Shown here in pieces: positions 62,290 to 64,000 of a stretch of 64,000 bases of DNA (positions within the stretch are counted from its first letter, which is position 1; each line of letters opens with the position of its first letter). The DNA comes from DASUVM01 sp963704675 (GTDB lineage Bacteria > Patescibacteriota > Saccharimonadia > Saccharimonadales > Saccharimonadaceae). Position numbers and translations under genes: made by a program. The notes beneath the pieces were generated by a model, which did not search any database, was not told the DNA's origin, and saw nothing but the letters and a program-made list of their open reading frames with translations. The stretch is from positions 682,001 through 746,000 of the forward strand of contig OY969928.1 of assembly GCA_963704675.1 (NCBI GenBank). The letters run 5' to 3'.

Positions 62290-62321
62290 GTGGGCGGGGC
62301 ACATGATCGCTCCCCGCCCAC
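62290..62321 (+). terminator. Terminator after the NUDIX gene
   Basis: GTGGGCGGGG pairs perfectly with CCCCGCCCAC over a 12-base loop. The rest of 62217-62387 shows no gene. Confidence 0.65.
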
Positions 62322-62387
62322 AAGCCGCTATGATCACCCAACTTGAAAAGGAAGCTACACCATTTGCAAAGTAAAAGAGTGCTGAAC

Positions 62388-62425
62388 AAGAAAAATATCT
62401 CATGTAAGAATGAGGTATTTTTCTT
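62388..62425 (-). terminator. Terminator of tRNA-Arg
   Basis: AAGAAAAATATCTCA pairs with TGAGGTATTTTTCTT with one wobble; it begins at the tRNA CCA end. Confidence 0.8.
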
Positions 62426-62501
62426 GGTACGCCCGACATGATTCGAACATGTGGCCTTTGGCTCCGCAAGCCAACGCTCTATCCAGCTGAGCTACGGGCG
62501 C
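62425..62501 (-). tRNA. tRNA-Arg(GCG)
   Basis: Acceptor GCGCCCG/CGGGCGT, D-arm GCTC/GAGC, anticodon stem TTGGC/GCCAA with loop TTGCGGA, T-arm ACATG/CATGT, and encoded CCA. Position 34 is G, so the anticodon is GCG, not the common ACG. The region 62502-62635 holds nothing else. Confidence 0.95.
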
Positions 62502-62635
62502 TCATGGTGGCCATTAAAGAATCGTTAAAAACAAGTTCTCTCGTGGCCACGTCGCTAATAACAGAAGGTACTTTCTGTAACTACAGAACAGGGGAGATTA
62601 TACTATAGCTTTCTCGCCGGCACAAGGAATGTGTA

Positions 62636-63208
62636 TCAAAAACGTAGCCATCGCATAAATTTATCTATTAAATCAACCTTGATATCTTCCATCGGTAAGT
62701 GATCACTAAGCGCATCAATAATTCTTTCGCCGTCATCTTCGGCAAAATACATCATCACCGCTGGCATAAAACGTTTTGTCGGGCGAAGCTGCAAAGCAAA
62801 AAACGCTCCGTCATCAATAATTCCAAATGAACGAAAACTATCATACGGGTAAGGCTGATTGTCAACGTAAACACCGTCGTGAGAGATGCTATAGCTAATC
62901 TCCCGTGGCGGACGCCGCGCATAGATACCGACGGCAACACCCATCACCAAAACAAGTGCTGCAAAAATCCATTGCTGGAAGAAGACGGCCGAGCCAACGC
63001 CCACGATCGTCACAAGACCAAGCGCACAATACCATAAAAAACCCTTGTCGTGATGAATGTACTCGGAGGCTTGCCAATTAACATCATCCTCAGATGGTCC
63101 GATATTAGAGGGTGAATTTTGAGGAGTGGAAACCCCTGGTTGAGTTGGGTTGAGTTGGGTAGTCTGTGAGCCGTCTGTGTGCCAGTAATTTTTGGGTTTG
63201 TCATCCAT
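62636..63208 (-). CDS. Two-helix membrane protein
   Basis: 190 residues: a polar Pro/Gln/Asn-rich N-terminus (1-52), two membrane helices (about 57-98) and a cytoplasmic-looking PH-like beta domain (ISYSISHDGVYVDNQPYPYDSF). No named family. An extended -10 TGCTATACT ends 9 bases before the ATG, so the start is probably leaderless. Confidence 0.8.
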   Translation of the reverse strand: MDDKPKNYWHTDGSQTTQLNPTQPGVSTPQNSPSNIGPSEDDVNWQASEYIHHDKGFLWYCALGLVTIVGVGSAVFFQQWIFAALVLVMGVAVGIYARRPPREISYSISHDGVYVDNQPYPYDSFRSFGIIDDGAFFALQLRPTKRFMPAVMMYFAEDDGERIIDALSDHLPMEDIKVDLIDKFMRWLRF

Positions 63209-63308
63209 ATTAGCTTTAGTATAGCACTCTGCGGTTATGTTAAAAGAGGCACAACTTCCAGTAAAATAAAAAAATCTTGCAACAACTTAACGACAAGGAA
63301 TAAATGCC

Positions 63309-64000
63309 ATGCCTAGTAATACCGAAGGATTACGACCGCCAGAACCTCTTAGACCAGTCAGATCTGGGCGCGTAACACCTGAGGCAAGCGCACGTCTGCC
63401 AAGACAAGACATTACTCTAACAAGAGCCGATCTTATAGATGGTGCCGAGCGAATCGTTAATGAATACTGTCTTGATGGATCTGTTCAGAACACGTCGGCC
63501 GATCCACTCCCATTTTTACGGCTCGAAGATATACTTGAAGTCGCTTCAGAACTTGCCAGAGAGCGTTTAGAGCAAAGCGGCGCGATATTACCTCATGAGC
63601 GTGTCGCTCCGTTAACACCTGGAGCATTTTATAAAGCATTTTTTGAGTATCAATCTGGCAAGCGAGGTGAAACAATCAAAGAATTTCACCGTCTTATTGC
63701 ACAACGCTTCATCAATCAAGCAGAGATAACCGCTGAACCATATCTTGAACTTACTAGACAATTACACGATCTTGGTCTTCATTGGACAGAAGTAATACGA
63801 TTAGGTGTCGAAACGGATGTTGCTCACCGAAGCGAAACGCCAGCTTTCATCGTTATGCATGCACTTGCAATGCACATTTACGGTGATGACGAGATCGCCG
63901 AGTGGACTCACGAACAAGATAAAAAGAATATTATTGAGGTGACGAAAATATATGACGCTCTTTTGCCATTATACAATCGTCAGATGCGAGCCGGCCTCAC
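63309..64000 (+). CDS. Unfinished gene, TetR-like in part
   Basis: The frame is open from ATG 63309 (AAGGA 9 bases upstream) past the window edge (over 230 codons). A Pro/Arg-rich start is followed by helices; APLTPGAFYKAFFEYQSGKR resembles the recognition helix region of TetR regulators, but the lead-in is unusually long. The rest is helical. The family is uncertain. Confidence 0.65.
   Translation, partial: MPSNTEGLRPPEPLRPVRSGRVTPEASARLPRQDITLTRADLIDGAERIVNEYCLDGSVQNTSADPLPFLRLEDILEVASELARERLEQSGAILPHERVAPLTPGAFYKAFFEYQSGKRGETIKEFHRLIAQRFINQAEITAEPYLELTRQLHDLGLHWTEVIRLGVETDVAHRSETPAFIVMHALAMHIYGDDEIAEWTHEQDKKNIIEVTKIYDALLPLYNRQMRAGL

Noticed and set aside
62236..62469. Minus-strand frame over the tRNA-Arg region
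   Set aside because: It overlaps the tRNA and two terminators and lacks a ribosome site.

Overview
The window reads as a compact bacterial chromosome segment, most likely from the Patescibacteria/CPR and probably the Saccharibacteria (TM7) side. This is inferred from gene content, not from any search. Points in favour: almost every base is coding; many core genes start leaderless a few bases after a -10 box; the DnaG primase has lost most zinc ligands; ribosomal S20 carries a long Lys/Ala tail; there are several WhiB-type Fe-S regulator genes. TGA is used as a stop (for example in the ATGA overlaps of orn and msrB), so the UGA=Gly code of SR1/Gracilibacteria is excluded. No rRNA, CRISPR array or transposase is visible.

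Layout. 1-9.4 kb: truB, a Tat-signal M23-like protein, a LmbE deacetylase, a degenerate DHH protein with a proline-rich tail, rpsT, holA, a lipoprotein, mutM and a HAD phosphatase. 9.4-16 kb: a TPR protein, dut, membrane proteins, a histidine phosphatase and polA. 15.3-17.4 kb: a regulator cluster with a winged-helix protein, a WhiB-like protein and a third gene that fuses both modules, plus a 116-nt structured element. 17.4-20.9 kb: a P-loop kinase, rpoD and dnaG. 21-29.6 kb: a duplicated gene fragment around a small inserted gene, a MmcQ-like gene, orn, gdh, msrB, mscL, argS, a frameshifted pseudogene and a DUF1361 protein. 29.6-37.9 kb: a cyclopropane fatty acid synthase, tRNA-Ser(GGA), a MacB-type ABC exporter, a phosphoglucose/phosphomannose isomerase and a block of unrecognised proteins. 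38-42 kb: two related winged-helix-like proteins, then groES-groEL under a CIRCE operator. 43-56 kb: phosphomannomutase, an alpha/beta hydrolase, a FemAB-like transferase, murE, a secreted SGNH esterase, a NYN nuclease with an attenuator-like leader, tsaD with a palindrome-bearing insertion, and valS with two terminators in its leader. 56-64 kb: rlmH, a 144-bp composite inverted repeat, a HIT protein, a membrane spermidine-synthase-like protein, an M16 peptidase, tRNA-Ser(CGA), a NUDIX protein, tRNA-Arg(GCG) and an unfinished gene at the edge.

How the genes fit together. Replication and repair (polA, dnaG, holA, mutM, dut), translation (argS, valS, truB, tsaD, rlmH, rpsT, three tRNAs) and envelope work (murE, FemAB-like, M23-like, Cfa, MacB-like exporter, MscL, sugar-phosphate isomerase and mutase) dominate. 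Between them sit single genes with higher GC, clear Shine-Dalgarno sites, often GTG or TTG starts, and their own strong hairpin terminators. These look like later additions, possibly from actinobacteria. The most interesting signals are the WhiB/winged-helix trio, the leader RNAs of valS and the NYN gene, the composite inverted repeat at 56.7 kb and the insertion in tsaD.
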